Source of the DNA: Paracoccaceae bacterium
GTDB taxonomy: Bacteria; Pseudomonadota; Alphaproteobacteria; Rhodobacterales; Rhodobacteraceae
Direction of reading: 5' to 3'
Length of the DNA stretch: 12,990 nt
Assembly: GCA_019090405.1 (NCBI GenBank)
Contig: JAHRVZ010000320.1
Coordinates: 1 to 12,990, forward strand
Under the pieces are notes generated by a model. That model was not told the origin of the DNA and did not search any database. It saw nothing but the letters and a program-made list of their open reading frames with translations. Made by a program: the position numbers and the translations under genes. Positions 1 to 6,231 of this stretch are shown piece after piece; the stretch's first letter is position 1; the number at the start of each line of letters is the position of its first letter.

Positions 1-8
1 GTTTTCTC

Positions 9-986
9 CTAGCCCCATAAGGCGGCATCGGGCGGATGCACACCAAGGTCATCAAATTTCAAAGCGTTGTTACGGTCTTCGGCCAACAGCAGCGGCCCGT
101 CAAGGTCTACATATGGCATGCCCTGTGCGACCAGTGTTGCCGGAGCCATCGCCAAAGACGACCCAACCATACAACCAACCATGACATCATAGCCTTCGGC
201 CAATGCGGCGCGGCGCAATTTCAGAGCCTCGGTCAGCCCGCCGGTTTTGTCCAGTTTGATGTTCACCACGTCATATTTGCCACGCAATTCGGGCAGGCTG
301 GCCCTGTCATGGCAGCTTTCATCGGCGCAAACTGGAACGGGGCGTTTCATGCCAAGCAATGCGTCGTCTTCGCCTGCTGGCAAGGGCTGTTCAACCAACG
401 TAACACCCAGACGCACCAGATGCGGTGCAAGATCGGTATAGACCTCGGCAGACCAGCCTTCGTTTGCATCGACGATAATTGTTGATACCGACGCGCCAGC
501 GCGCACGGCCTCAAGTCGGGCCATGTCGTCCGGCGTGCCCAGCTTTATCTTCAGCAACGGGCGATGGGCGTTTTTCGCGGCCTCTGCCCGCATCTTTTCG
601 GGCGTATCCAGCGATAGGGTAAAGGCGGTGATCTCTGGCCTAGGAGCCACCAATCCGGCCAGTTCCCAAACCCGTTTTCCAACGCGTTTGGCTTGGATAT
701 CCCAGAACGCGCAATCCAGTGCATTGCGCGCGGCACCCGCTGGTAGCAGATCGTAAAGGTCCGCCTGACTGACATCAGCCGGCACCGAATCCGACACCGA
801 CATGATCTGTGCCTCGACCGAATCCAGCGTTTCACCATAGCGCGCATAGGGCACACATTCACCCCAGCCCTGATGCGACCCATCGTTCAGTCGAACCGTC
901 AACACCTTGGCCTCGGTCCGTGATCCACGCGAAATGGTGAACACCTGCGCCAGTTTAAACACATCTCGGCTTACCGATATTTGCAC
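9..986 (-). CDS. dgcA: N-acetyl-D-glutamate racemase DgcA (enolase superfamily, dipeptide-epimerase-like)
   Basis: A 325-residue enolase-superfamily protein of the muconate-cycloisomerase/dipeptide-epimerase branch. Seen: a capping-domain N-terminus (FTISRGSRTEA, residues 16-26), then a barrel with the KxK pair K146/K148, metal ligands D173 (VDANEGW), E199 (VEQPLP) and D222 (ADES), and the opposite acid/base K244 (NIKLDKTGG). The catalytic set is complete. Older annotations would say L-Ala-D/L-Glu epimerase. Its place directly behind dgcN (46-bp gap) points instead to the marine DgcN-DgcA route, in which DgcA converts N-acetyl-D-Glu to N-acetyl-L-Glu in the cytoplasm. I chose the GTG at 986 because GAGGTAAGG lies just upstream and the protein then starts at the family's conserved N-terminus; the open frame continues to 1118 but would overlap dgcN. 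Family assignment is firm; the substrate is inferred from the neighbour. Confidence 0.88.
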   Translation of the reverse strand: MQISVSRDVFKLAQVFTISRGSRTEAKVLTVRLNDGSHQGWGECVPYARYGETLDSVEAQIMSVSDSVPADVSQADLYDLLPAGAARNALDCAFWDIQAKRVGKRVWELAGLVAPRPEITAFTLSLDTPEKMRAEAAKNAHRPLLKIKLGTPDDMARLEAVRAGASVSTIIVDANEGWSAEVYTDLAPHLVRLGVTLVEQPLPAGEDDALLGMKRPVPVCADESCHDRASLPELRGKYDVVNIKLDKTGGLTEALKLRRAALAEGYDVMVGCMVGSSLAMAPATLVAQGMPYVDLDGPLLLAEDRNNALKFDDLGVHPPDAALWG

Positions 987-1032
987 AAGCCTTACCTCAC
1001 ATAATCCGAATTGGTCTTGCGGTTGGGTTACA

Positions 1033-2034
1033 TCACAATGCCGCCAGTGCGTCCACAAGCCTGCCTGCGCCGTGCCGGAACGGGTCAACCGCTGGCAGGC
1101 CCATCCGCTTTTCGACATCTGCCAGATAGGTCACGGCGTCGGTTTCGGACATTTGCTGAGTGTTCACCGATATTCCCACGACCTGGCAGTCGGGATTCGC
1201 AACACGCGCCAAAGGCAGTGCCGTGTCTCGCAATTCTTCGAGCGATGGCAGTGTATAGTCAGACAACCCGCGCATGGTTTCGCGTGTCGGTTCGTGGCTT
1301 AGGATCAGCGCATCGGGCTGACCACCGTGGATCAACGCCATCGTCACACCGGAAAAGGACACGTGAAACAGGCTTCCCTGACCTTCGATGATGTCCCAAT
1401 GGTCAGGGTCATTGTCAGGTGTCAGGTATTCAACGGAACCGGCCATGAAATCGGCAATCACAGCGTCCAGAGGGACGCCATGACCGATAATCAGAATCCC
1501 GGTTTGTCCAGTGGCGCGGAACGTGCTTTTCATGCCCCGGTCACGCATTTCGCTGTCCAGTGCCAGAGCCGTGTACATTTTACCCACAGAACAATCGGTT
1601 CCAACGGCAAGCACCCGTTTGCCGGTACGTTTCCTGCCATTGGCGATAGGATAGCCAACCGACGGCACCCGCACGTCATGCAACGTGCCGCCGTGGGTTT
1701 GTGACGCGGCAACAAGATCGCCTTCGTCCCGCAGCAGATTGTGCAGACCCGACGCCAGATCATAACCCATTTCCAAGGCTTCGATCAGCACGTCTTTCCA
1801 CGCCTGACTGATCAGGCCGCCGCGATTGGCAACCCCGATCACCAGCGTTTTGGCTCCTGCGGTCTTTGCATCGGCCAATGACATGTCTGTCAGGCCCAGA
1901 TCAGCACCACATCCCGGTAAACGGAACTGGGCAACGGCGTTTTCGGGGCGCCAGTCTTTGATGCCCTGCGCCACTTTGGCCGCCAATTGATCCGGAGCGT
2001 CGCCGAGGAACAGCACATATGGTGTTTCGATCAT
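1033..2034 (-). CDS. dgcN: D-glutamate N-acetyltransferase DgcN (DUF1611 family)
   Basis: A 333-residue DUF1611 protein, formerly described as NAD-dependent epimerase/dehydratase-like. The family is now known as DgcN, which N-acetylates D-glutamate as the first step of a D-Glu catabolic route in marine Proteobacteria. Seen: an N-terminal Rossmann-like part (YVLFLGDAPDQLAAKVAQG), then a P-loop-like motif GTDCSVGKMYTALAL starting at about residue 145 and EGQGSL at about 217-222. The P-loop resemblance gives the second half a nucleotide/acyl-CoA-binding look. The ATG at 2034 is preceded by AAGGGGA at good spacing, and MIETPYVLFLG is a natural family start; upstream in-frame ATGs at 2055 and 2094 look less likely. 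First gene of an operon with dgcA. It diverges from mcl1 across 282 bp, so the two may share regulatory DNA. Confident on family, fairly confident on function. Confidence 0.88.
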   Translation of the reverse strand: MIETPYVLFLGDAPDQLAAKVAQGIKDWRPENAVAQFRLPGCGADLGLTDMSLADAKTAGAKTLVIGVANRGGLISQAWKDVLIEALEMGYDLASGLHNLLRDEGDLVAASQTHGGTLHDVRVPSVGYPIANGRKRTGKRVLAVGTDCSVGKMYTALALDSEMRDRGMKSTFRATGQTGILIIGHGVPLDAVIADFMAGSVEYLTPDNDPDHWDIIEGQGSLFHVSFSGVTMALIHGGQPDALILSHEPTRETMRGLSDYTLPSLEELRDTALPLARVANPDCQVVGISVNTQQMSETDAVTYLADVEKRMGLPAVDPFRHGAGRLVDALAAL

Positions 2035-2316
2035 TGCAGAATCCCCTTGGTTCATAGTCCTTTTCAATTTCAGCAAAATGCCGCGCAATGTCATACTGAA
2101 ACAGAACTGTTCGGGGCAAAACTCGCACGATTGATCGAATATTTCTGCAATTTGTCGAAGAATATTGTGTCAATCTGATTTTGGCGCTGAAATGCCGTAA
2201 TCTGCATGCTTTCAGAACTATGCTGCACCTGCACTAATTGCTTGCGCAGGGGTGCGCAATTTAATAACCAAACTGCGAATATTTACGTAATTTCCTTACC
2301 GAAAGATCGAGCGCAC
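2035..2316. promoter_or_regulatory. Divergent promoter region between dgcN and mcl1 with a perfect palindrome
   Basis: This 282-bp AT-rich spacer must hold the promoters of both dgcNA (leftward) and mcl1 (rightward). The clearest signal is the perfect inverted repeat TTGCGCA-N4-TGCGCAA at 2242-2259. It fills the spacer of a plausible mcl1 promoter: TTGCTT at 2238-2243, 16 bp, TTTAAT at 2260-2265. A protein bound there would be placed to block transcription. On the dgcN side, AATATT occurs twice around TTTCTGCAATTTG near 2138-2165, a loose symmetric pattern. mcl1 itself has no strong ribosome-binding site. Promoter hexamers are judged by eye. Confidence 0.5.
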
Positions 2317-3276
2317 ATGAGTTTCCGCATTCAACCACCTGCCCCATCCCGCCCCAATCGTTGTCAACTGTTTGGGCCAGGCTCACGTCCCGAAAGATTT
2401 GTGAAAATGGCCAATAGCGCGGCGGATGTCGTGAACCTTGATCTTGAGGATTCGGTGGCCCCATCGGATAAAGAGTCTGCAAGGGCGAACGTCGTTGCAG
2501 GAATCTCGGAGGTTGATTGGGGCAATAAGACGCTTTCGGTGCGAATCAACGGATTGGATACACCGTATTGGTATCGCGATGTGGTCGATTTGCTGGAACA
2601 AGCCGGCGAACGGCTTGATCAGATCATGATTCCAAAGGTTGGCTGTGCGTCGGATGTTTATGCGGTGGATGCTTTGGTGACAGCGATCGAGACGGCCAAA
2701 GGACGCAGCAAGAAAATTGATTTTGAGGTCATTATCGAAAGTGCCGCTGGCATTGCCCATGTCGAAGAGATTGCCGCTGCGTCCCCGCGCATGGTTGCCA
2801 TGTCGCTGGGAGCGGCTGACTTTGCCGCGTCGATGGGCATGCAGACGACGGGGATCGGGGGCACACAAGAGAATTACTATATGTTGCGGGATGGGGCCAA
2901 ACATTGGTCCGATCCGTGGCATTGGGCGCAGGCGGCCATTGTTGCAGCGTGCAGAACGCATGGGGTGTTACCAGTGGACGGCCCGTTTGGAGACTTTTCG
3001 GATGATGACGGATTCCGCGCGCAAGCGCGGCGGTCGGCAACATTGGGCATGGTGGGGAAATGGGCGATCCATCCCAAGCAAATCGAAACGGCAAACGAGG
3101 TATTTACCCCATCTGCCGAGGCCGTGGCTGAAGCGCGTGAAATTTTGGCTGCGATGGAGCAGGCCAAGGCCAACGGTGAGGGCGCAACCGTTTATAAGGG
3201 ACGTTTAGTGGATATTGCGTCGATCAAACAGGCCGAAGTGATTGTGCGTCAGGCTGAGTTGATAGGTAAAGCCTAA
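2317..3276 (+). CDS. mcl1: L-malyl-CoA / beta-methylmalyl-CoA lyase (Mcl1)
   Basis: A 319-residue CitE/HpcH-family lyase. In Rhodobacter-type bacteria Mcl1 reversibly cleaves L-malyl-CoA to acetyl-CoA plus glyoxylate and beta-methylmalyl-CoA to propionyl-CoA plus glyoxylate, the closing steps of the ethylmalonyl-CoA pathway for acetate assimilation. Seen: RCQLFGPGSRP (15-25), DLEDSV (42-47), the substrate-binding R76 in SVRING, E141 in EVIIES and D168 in LGAADFA as the expected Mg ligands, and GKWAIHPKQ (247-255) near the C-terminus. Length and the MSFRIQPPAPSRPNRCQLFG start match Rhodobacter Mcl1, so I take ATG 2317 rather than the in-frame start at 2206, whose extra 37 residues look non-coding. 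It reads as Mcl1 rather than the malyl-CoA thioesterase Mcl2, judged from recalled family sequences. Followed by a strong hairpin. Confidence 0.93.
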   Translation: MSFRIQPPAPSRPNRCQLFGPGSRPERFVKMANSAADVVNLDLEDSVAPSDKESARANVVAGISEVDWGNKTLSVRINGLDTPYWYRDVVDLLEQAGERLDQIMIPKVGCASDVYAVDALVTAIETAKGRSKKIDFEVIIESAAGIAHVEEIAAASPRMVAMSLGAADFAASMGMQTTGIGGTQENYYMLRDGAKHWSDPWHWAQAAIVAACRTHGVLPVDGPFGDFSDDDGFRAQARRSATLGMVGKWAIHPKQIETANEVFTPSAEAVAEAREILAAMEQAKANGEGATVYKGRLVDIASIKQAEVIVRQAELIGKA

Positions 3277-3280
3277 TAGA

Positions 3281-3363
3281 GGCCCGCAAACGGGCCGTAC
3301 GATATTTTGCCACGCCCAAGGGCGTGGCGACGCCTTCGGCGAGAGTATTTGGACGAGAAGAAA
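3281..3363. repeat. Hairpin cluster with Rhodobacterales-type intergenic repeat
   Basis: Five bases after mcl1 comes GGCCCG-CAAA-CGGGCC (3281-3296), then a perfect 9-bp stem GCCACGCCC-AA-GGGCGTGGC (3309-3328), then the mini-hairpin CGCC-TTC-GGCG (3331-3341), followed by AGAGTATTTGGACGAGAAGAAA running up to the lrp stop codon. The string CGCCTTCGGCGAGAGTATTT followed by a purine-rich tail resembles a short element I recall at the ends of many Rhodobacterales genes. Sitting between convergent mcl1 and lrp, it probably helps end both transcripts or stabilise 3' ends. There is no clean U-tract after the largest stem, so it is not a textbook intrinsic terminator. Confidence 0.6.
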
Positions 3364-3364
3364 A

Positions 3365-3817
3365 TCAGGCCCGCAAGTCTTTGGGTGAGTCGAGAACCAT
3401 ATAGGATGTGATCGAAATCACATGCGGTAATGCACCAAGAAGATCGGTGTGAAAGGTTTTGTAGGCCGCCAGATCGGCGCATTCGATTCGCAGCATATAT
3501 TCAATGGTGCCGGTGGTATTGTGACACTCGATCACTTCGGGGGACCGCGACACAGCGCGTTCAAACCGCTCTTGTGCGGCTTTTGAATGCTCGCTGAGAC
3601 CAACCCCAATATAGGCCGTCACGCCAATTCCCATTGCAGCAGGACTAAGTACGGCGCGATAGCCGGTTATGACGCCAGACCGCTCTAGTTCCTGGACGCG
3701 TCGCAGACATGCGGACGGCGACAGCCCGACTCGGTCGGCCAGTTGCAGATTGGTGATACGGCCATTCATTGCGAGTTCACGCAATATATGGTCGTTTATT
3801 GGGTCATTATTGGTCAT
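3365..3817 (-). CDS. Lrp/AsnC family transcriptional regulator
   Basis: A 150-residue, full-length Lrp/AsnC protein. The N-terminal winged helix-turn-helix covers about residues 5-55 (ILRELAMNGRITNLQLADRVGLSPSACLRRVQELERSGVI, with LSPSACLRRV as the recognition helix). The C-terminal half is a RAM/ACT-like ligand-binding domain with the family's TGTIEYMLRIE strand near 103-113. Such proteins form octamers or dimers, bind amino acids and control nearby transport or catabolic genes. The gene is divergent from a LysE/RhtB exporter with only 58 bp between the starts, the classic arrangement for a local Lrp-type activator of an amino-acid exporter. No clear ribosome-binding site precedes ATG 3817, but the N-terminus fits the family. 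The effector cannot be read from sequence. Confidence 0.93.
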   Translation of the reverse strand: MTNNDPINDHILRELAMNGRITNLQLADRVGLSPSACLRRVQELERSGVITGYRAVLSPAAMGIGVTAYIGVGLSEHSKAAQERFERAVSRSPEVIECHNTTGTIEYMLRIECADLAAYKTFHTDLLGALPHVISITSYMVLDSPKDLRA

Positions 3818-3875
3818 ATGATGACTAGGTTGTCGAGTTTTAGGTCAGAACGCAATTCAATTCAGCAAAAAGCCG
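3818..3875. promoter_or_regulatory. Divergent lrp / lysE promoter region
   Basis: Only 58 bp separate the two start codons, so both promoters and any Lrp-type operator must overlap here or extend into the genes. I see AT-rich tracts (ACGCAATTCAATTCAG) but no convincing long palindrome. Assignment rests on gene arrangement. Confidence 0.4.
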
Positions 3876-4478
3876 ATGATTATTGCGTCTATGTCTTATG
3901 AACTAATTTCCGCGCTTGCGCTGTTTGCCTTTGTGTCTTCGATTACGCCGGGGCCGAATAATCTGATGTTGATGGCATCAGGTGCCAATTTTGGATTCCG
4001 GCGGACGATCCCGCATATGTTGGGGATAAATCTGGGGTTCGTGTTCATGTGTTTGGTTTTTGGCGTTGGTCTTGCGCAGGTGTTTGAGGCCTATCCGGTC
4101 AGCAATACCGTTCTCAGAATCTTTAGCGTTGTTTATATGCTTTGGTTGGCCTGGAAAATTTCGCATGCCGCCCCGATCGAATCAAAGGACGCCACTGGTA
4201 CGCCGATGACGATGCTGCAGGCGGCGGCTTTTCAGTGGGTAAACCCCAAAGCCTGGGCGATGGTTCTGACTGCAATCAGCGTTTATACACCGGCACAAAC
4301 CGTGCAGATGGTGGTTCTTGTTGCGTTGATATTTGCATCTGTCAACTTACCGTCAATTGGTATGTGGACCTTGCTTGGTCAACAAATGGCGCGGTTCCTA
4401 ACCAACCCGCGCCGAATGGTTGTTTTCAATTGGGGAATGGCGTCGCTATTGGTTGTTTCGTTGTATCCGGTATTGTAA
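3876..4478 (+). CDS. LysE/RhtB family amino-acid exporter
   Basis: A 200-residue membrane protein of the LysE superfamily, which exports amino acids or derivatives using the proton gradient. Seen: the diagnostic TPGPNN motif (SSITPGPNNLMLMASGANFGFRRTIPHMLGINLGF) in the first third, a run of hydrophobic segments consistent with about six membrane spans, and the second-half motif QWVNPKAWAMVLTAI. Full length. The start is uncertain: ATG 3876 gives five extra residues (MIIAS), while ATG 3891 (MSYELISALALFAF) matches the usual family N-terminus; neither has a strong ribosome-binding site. Divergent from the Lrp-type regulator, so it is probably induced by the amino acid it exports. Substrate unknown: lysine, homoserine, threonine, leucine and others are exported by relatives. 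Confidence 0.9.
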   Translation: MIIASMSYELISALALFAFVSSITPGPNNLMLMASGANFGFRRTIPHMLGINLGFVFMCLVFGVGLAQVFEAYPVSNTVLRIFSVVYMLWLAWKISHAAPIESKDATGTPMTMLQAAAFQWVNPKAWAMVLTAISVYTPAQTVQMVVLVALIFASVNLPSIGMWTLLGQQMARFLTNPRRMVVFNWGMASLLVVSLYPVL

Positions 4479-4487
4479 CCGAACAAC

Positions 4488-4697
4488 TCAGGCAACCTGA
4501 GCTGGCAATACGCCCAGTTCAATCCCATGTGGAACAGTTGTTACAATCTGCGTGCCTTTAACATCGTTGATTGCATAACCATAACCTGCCAGACGGAATT
4601 TCCATTCACGGACCGAAAGCGCCATCGTGCGTTCACGTGTCAAAATGTCCAAAATCGAGGCGTCGATCGGTTTTTCAGAAATGTCTGCATGCGCCAT
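4488..4697 (-). CDS. Small conserved hypothetical protein (69 aa)
   Basis: A short gene I recognise only as resembling an uncharacterised roseobacter small protein. It reads MAHADISEKPIDASILDILT at the N-terminus, then a basic, aromatic core (ERTMALSVREWKFRLAGYGYAI) and a C-terminal GTQIVTTVPHGIELGVLPAQ. There is no signal peptide, membrane span, cysteine or known domain. The composition looks like a folded soluble protein. I start it at ATG 4697, which has GGGA at 9-10 bp upstream; the frame stays open to 4862, but those 55 extra residues (IQCCQFQQ...) look non-coding and run through AT-rich DNA. Its last codons overlap the hairpin CTCAGG-CAA-CCTGAG (4487-4501), between it and convergent lysE. 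It stands alone as a transcription unit. Confidence 0.65.
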   Translation of the reverse strand: MAHADISEKPIDASILDILTRERTMALSVREWKFRLAGYGYAINDVKGTQIVTTVPHGIELGVLPAQVA

Positions 4698-5017
4698 ATT
4701 TAGAATCCCAATATTATCAATATTTGTTGTTCTCAAATTGGAAACTGATTGTTGAAACTGGCAACATTGTATCGCGATTAGGGAAATATTAGGGCGGATG
4801 GCCGCATTGTGGTCGTAAATGGCAACAATGTGATCAATTGCCCCCGCTAAAATCCGCCACAAAAAACTGCGAAAATTTTCAGGATGCAGAGAAATTTCTG
4901 TAAAACTGCGTGCTGGCTATGACAAATCGACACTATCTGGGGCTGGCGTCACAATTCGCTTGCCTTGCCCTCGCCATGGTTTATCCGGTTTAGAAAGAAA
5001 AAGTGAAAAGCAGGTAC
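4698..5017. other. AT-rich intergenic region with several inverted repeats
   Basis: About 320 bp without a convincing gene, between divergent starts of the small protein and the desaturase. It holds the inverted repeat AATATT-ATC-AATATT (4710-4724) in the promoter zone of the small gene; CATTGT (4805-4810) matching ACAATG (4825-4830); GGCAA (4821-4825) matching TTGCC (4838-4842); and an enclosing GGCGGAT (4793-4799) matching ATCCGCC (4852-4858). Near the desaturase are AACTGCGAAAATTTTC (4865-4880), close to a sequence before mcl1, and the near-palindrome CAGAGAAATTTCTG. Probably two promoters with operators; a small RNA at 4793-4858 is possible but unproven. Confidence 0.4.
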
Positions 5018-6058
5018 ATGACGTTTCAATCTCCAACAGTCCCGGCAGAACCCACCGTTGGTTCGGCGCGCGACTGGGTCAAGGTTTTGGCCAAATACCG
5101 TGAACCCAACCAACTTCGCAGTTCTTACGAACTGGCAGTTAGCTTTGTTCCGTTCGTCGCGTTGTGGGCCTTGGCCTGGTGGTCGCTTTCGATCAGCCCA
5201 TGGCTGGCCCTTGGAATTTCGGTTCTGAACGCTGCCTTTTTGGTGCGCTTGTTTGCGATTCAGCATGATTGCGGGCATGGGGCGTTCTTTTCAAATCGCC
5301 ACGTTAGTGATTGGGTTGGCCGGGTGCTGGGCGTTCTGACGCTTACTCCGTATGATGTTTGGCGCCGGACCCATTCGATACATCATAGCGCGGCCGGCAA
5401 TCTGGAAAAGCGCGGGATGGGCGATGTACACACGCTGACTGTGGCCGAGTATCAAAAAATGTCCTGGCTGGGGCAGACGCATTATCGCGTGTATCGTCAT
5501 CCGCTGACGTTGTTTGGGCTGGGTCCATCCTATCTGTTCTTTCTGCAAAACCGCATTCCGCTGGGCCTGATGACAAGTGGCTGGAAATACTGGGTCAGTG
5601 CCATGGGCACCAATGTTGCCATTGCCGCTGCACTTGGGCTGGTTCTTTATCTGGGTGGTTTTATGCCGCTGCTGATGGTGTTTCTGCCCACCACTCTGAT
5701 TGCGGCGTCAGCCGGGGTCTGGCTGTTTTATGTTCAGCATCAGTTTGAAGAAACCAACTGGGATCATGACGAAGACTGGCAATTGCACGATTCGGCGCTG
5801 CATGGCAGTTCGAACTATGTTCTGCCGCCAGTTCTGCAGTGGTTTAGCGCCAATATCGGCATACATCATGTGCACCATCTGTACAGTCGCATCCCGTTTT
5901 ACCGCCTGACCGAAGTGTTGCGTGACAATGTTGAACTGGCCGAAGCCAAGCGCATGACGCTGGTGGAAAGCCTGTCCAACGCGCGCCTGCATTTGTGGGA
6001 CGAGAAAACCCGCCGGTTGCTGTCATTTGCGCAAGCGCGTCAGCTTTACGGCAAATAG
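5018..6058 (+). CDS. Membrane fatty acid desaturase (DesA/omega-6 type)
   Basis: A 346-residue integral membrane di-iron desaturase that would introduce a double bond into an acyl chain using O2 and electrons from ferredoxin. All three histidine boxes are present: HDCGH (83-87), HSIHH (119-123) and HHVHH (283-287). Hydrophobic spans flank them, at about 38-78 and 188-240 (ALWALAWWSLSISPWLALG; AAALGLVLYLGGFMPLLMV). The box spacing and the YRVYRHP and VQHQFEETNWDHD segments fit the DesA/delta-12 branch rather than acyl-CoA or sphingolipid desaturases. Chain and position specificity cannot be told. I use ATG 5018, with AGG three bases upstream; a GTG at 5003, preceded by AGAAAG, would add MKSRY and is a real alternative. 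Single-gene unit. A role in membrane fluidity is expected from the family. Confidence 0.88.
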   Translation: MTFQSPTVPAEPTVGSARDWVKVLAKYREPNQLRSSYELAVSFVPFVALWALAWWSLSISPWLALGISVLNAAFLVRLFAIQHDCGHGAFFSNRHVSDWVGRVLGVLTLTPYDVWRRTHSIHHSAAGNLEKRGMGDVHTLTVAEYQKMSWLGQTHYRVYRHPLTLFGLGPSYLFFLQNRIPLGLMTSGWKYWVSAMGTNVAIAAALGLVLYLGGFMPLLMVFLPTTLIAASAGVWLFYVQHQFEETNWDHDEDWQLHDSALHGSSNYVLPPVLQWFSANIGIHHVHHLYSRIPFYRLTEVLRDNVELAEAKRMTLVESLSNARLHLWDEKTRRLLSFAQARQLYGK

Positions 6059-6231
6059 GATTGCAAAGCATGGTCGGAATGCCGAACTGTTGTCCCCACA
6101 GAATACTCAGCGGTTGGAAAACGCGGGCATAGCCCCTACTTAGCAGATGAACAGCGTCATTCAGCCCCCTTGCGCATTTTGTTTGTGTGGGGGTCTATTG
6201 GAGCTGACACGAGACTAGCTTTGAGGTGGGA
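6059..6231 (+). promoter_or_regulatory. Upstream region of cbpA-cbpM
   Basis: This 173-bp spacer includes a five-base inverted repeat CCCCC (6165-6169) / GGGGG (6189-6193). Overlapping it are promoter-like hexamers TTGCGC (6170-6175) and TCTATT (6194-6199), spaced 18 bp. It does not match the heat-shock sigma-32 pattern well, and there is no CIRCE element. A GAGGTGGGA ribosome-binding site lies just before ATG 6232. Promoter call is by eye and weak. Confidence 0.3.

Noticed and set aside
36..485. 149-residue open frame on the + strand opposite dgcA
   Set aside because: It is antisense to the well-supported enolase-superfamily gene, with Cys/His/Gln-rich composition typical of a shadow frame.
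987..1118. N-terminal extension of dgcA to 1118
   Set aside because: It overlaps the end of dgcN, has non-family composition (WACQR...WTHWRHC), and GTG 986 has a good ribosome-binding site.
4698..4862. N-terminal extension of the small protein to 4862
   Set aside because: The added residues look non-coding and cross AT-rich promoter-like DNA; ATG 4697 has its own ribosome-binding site.
6072..6083. TCGG-AATG-CCGA as a terminator of the desaturase gene
   Set aside because: The stem is only four base pairs and no T-run follows.
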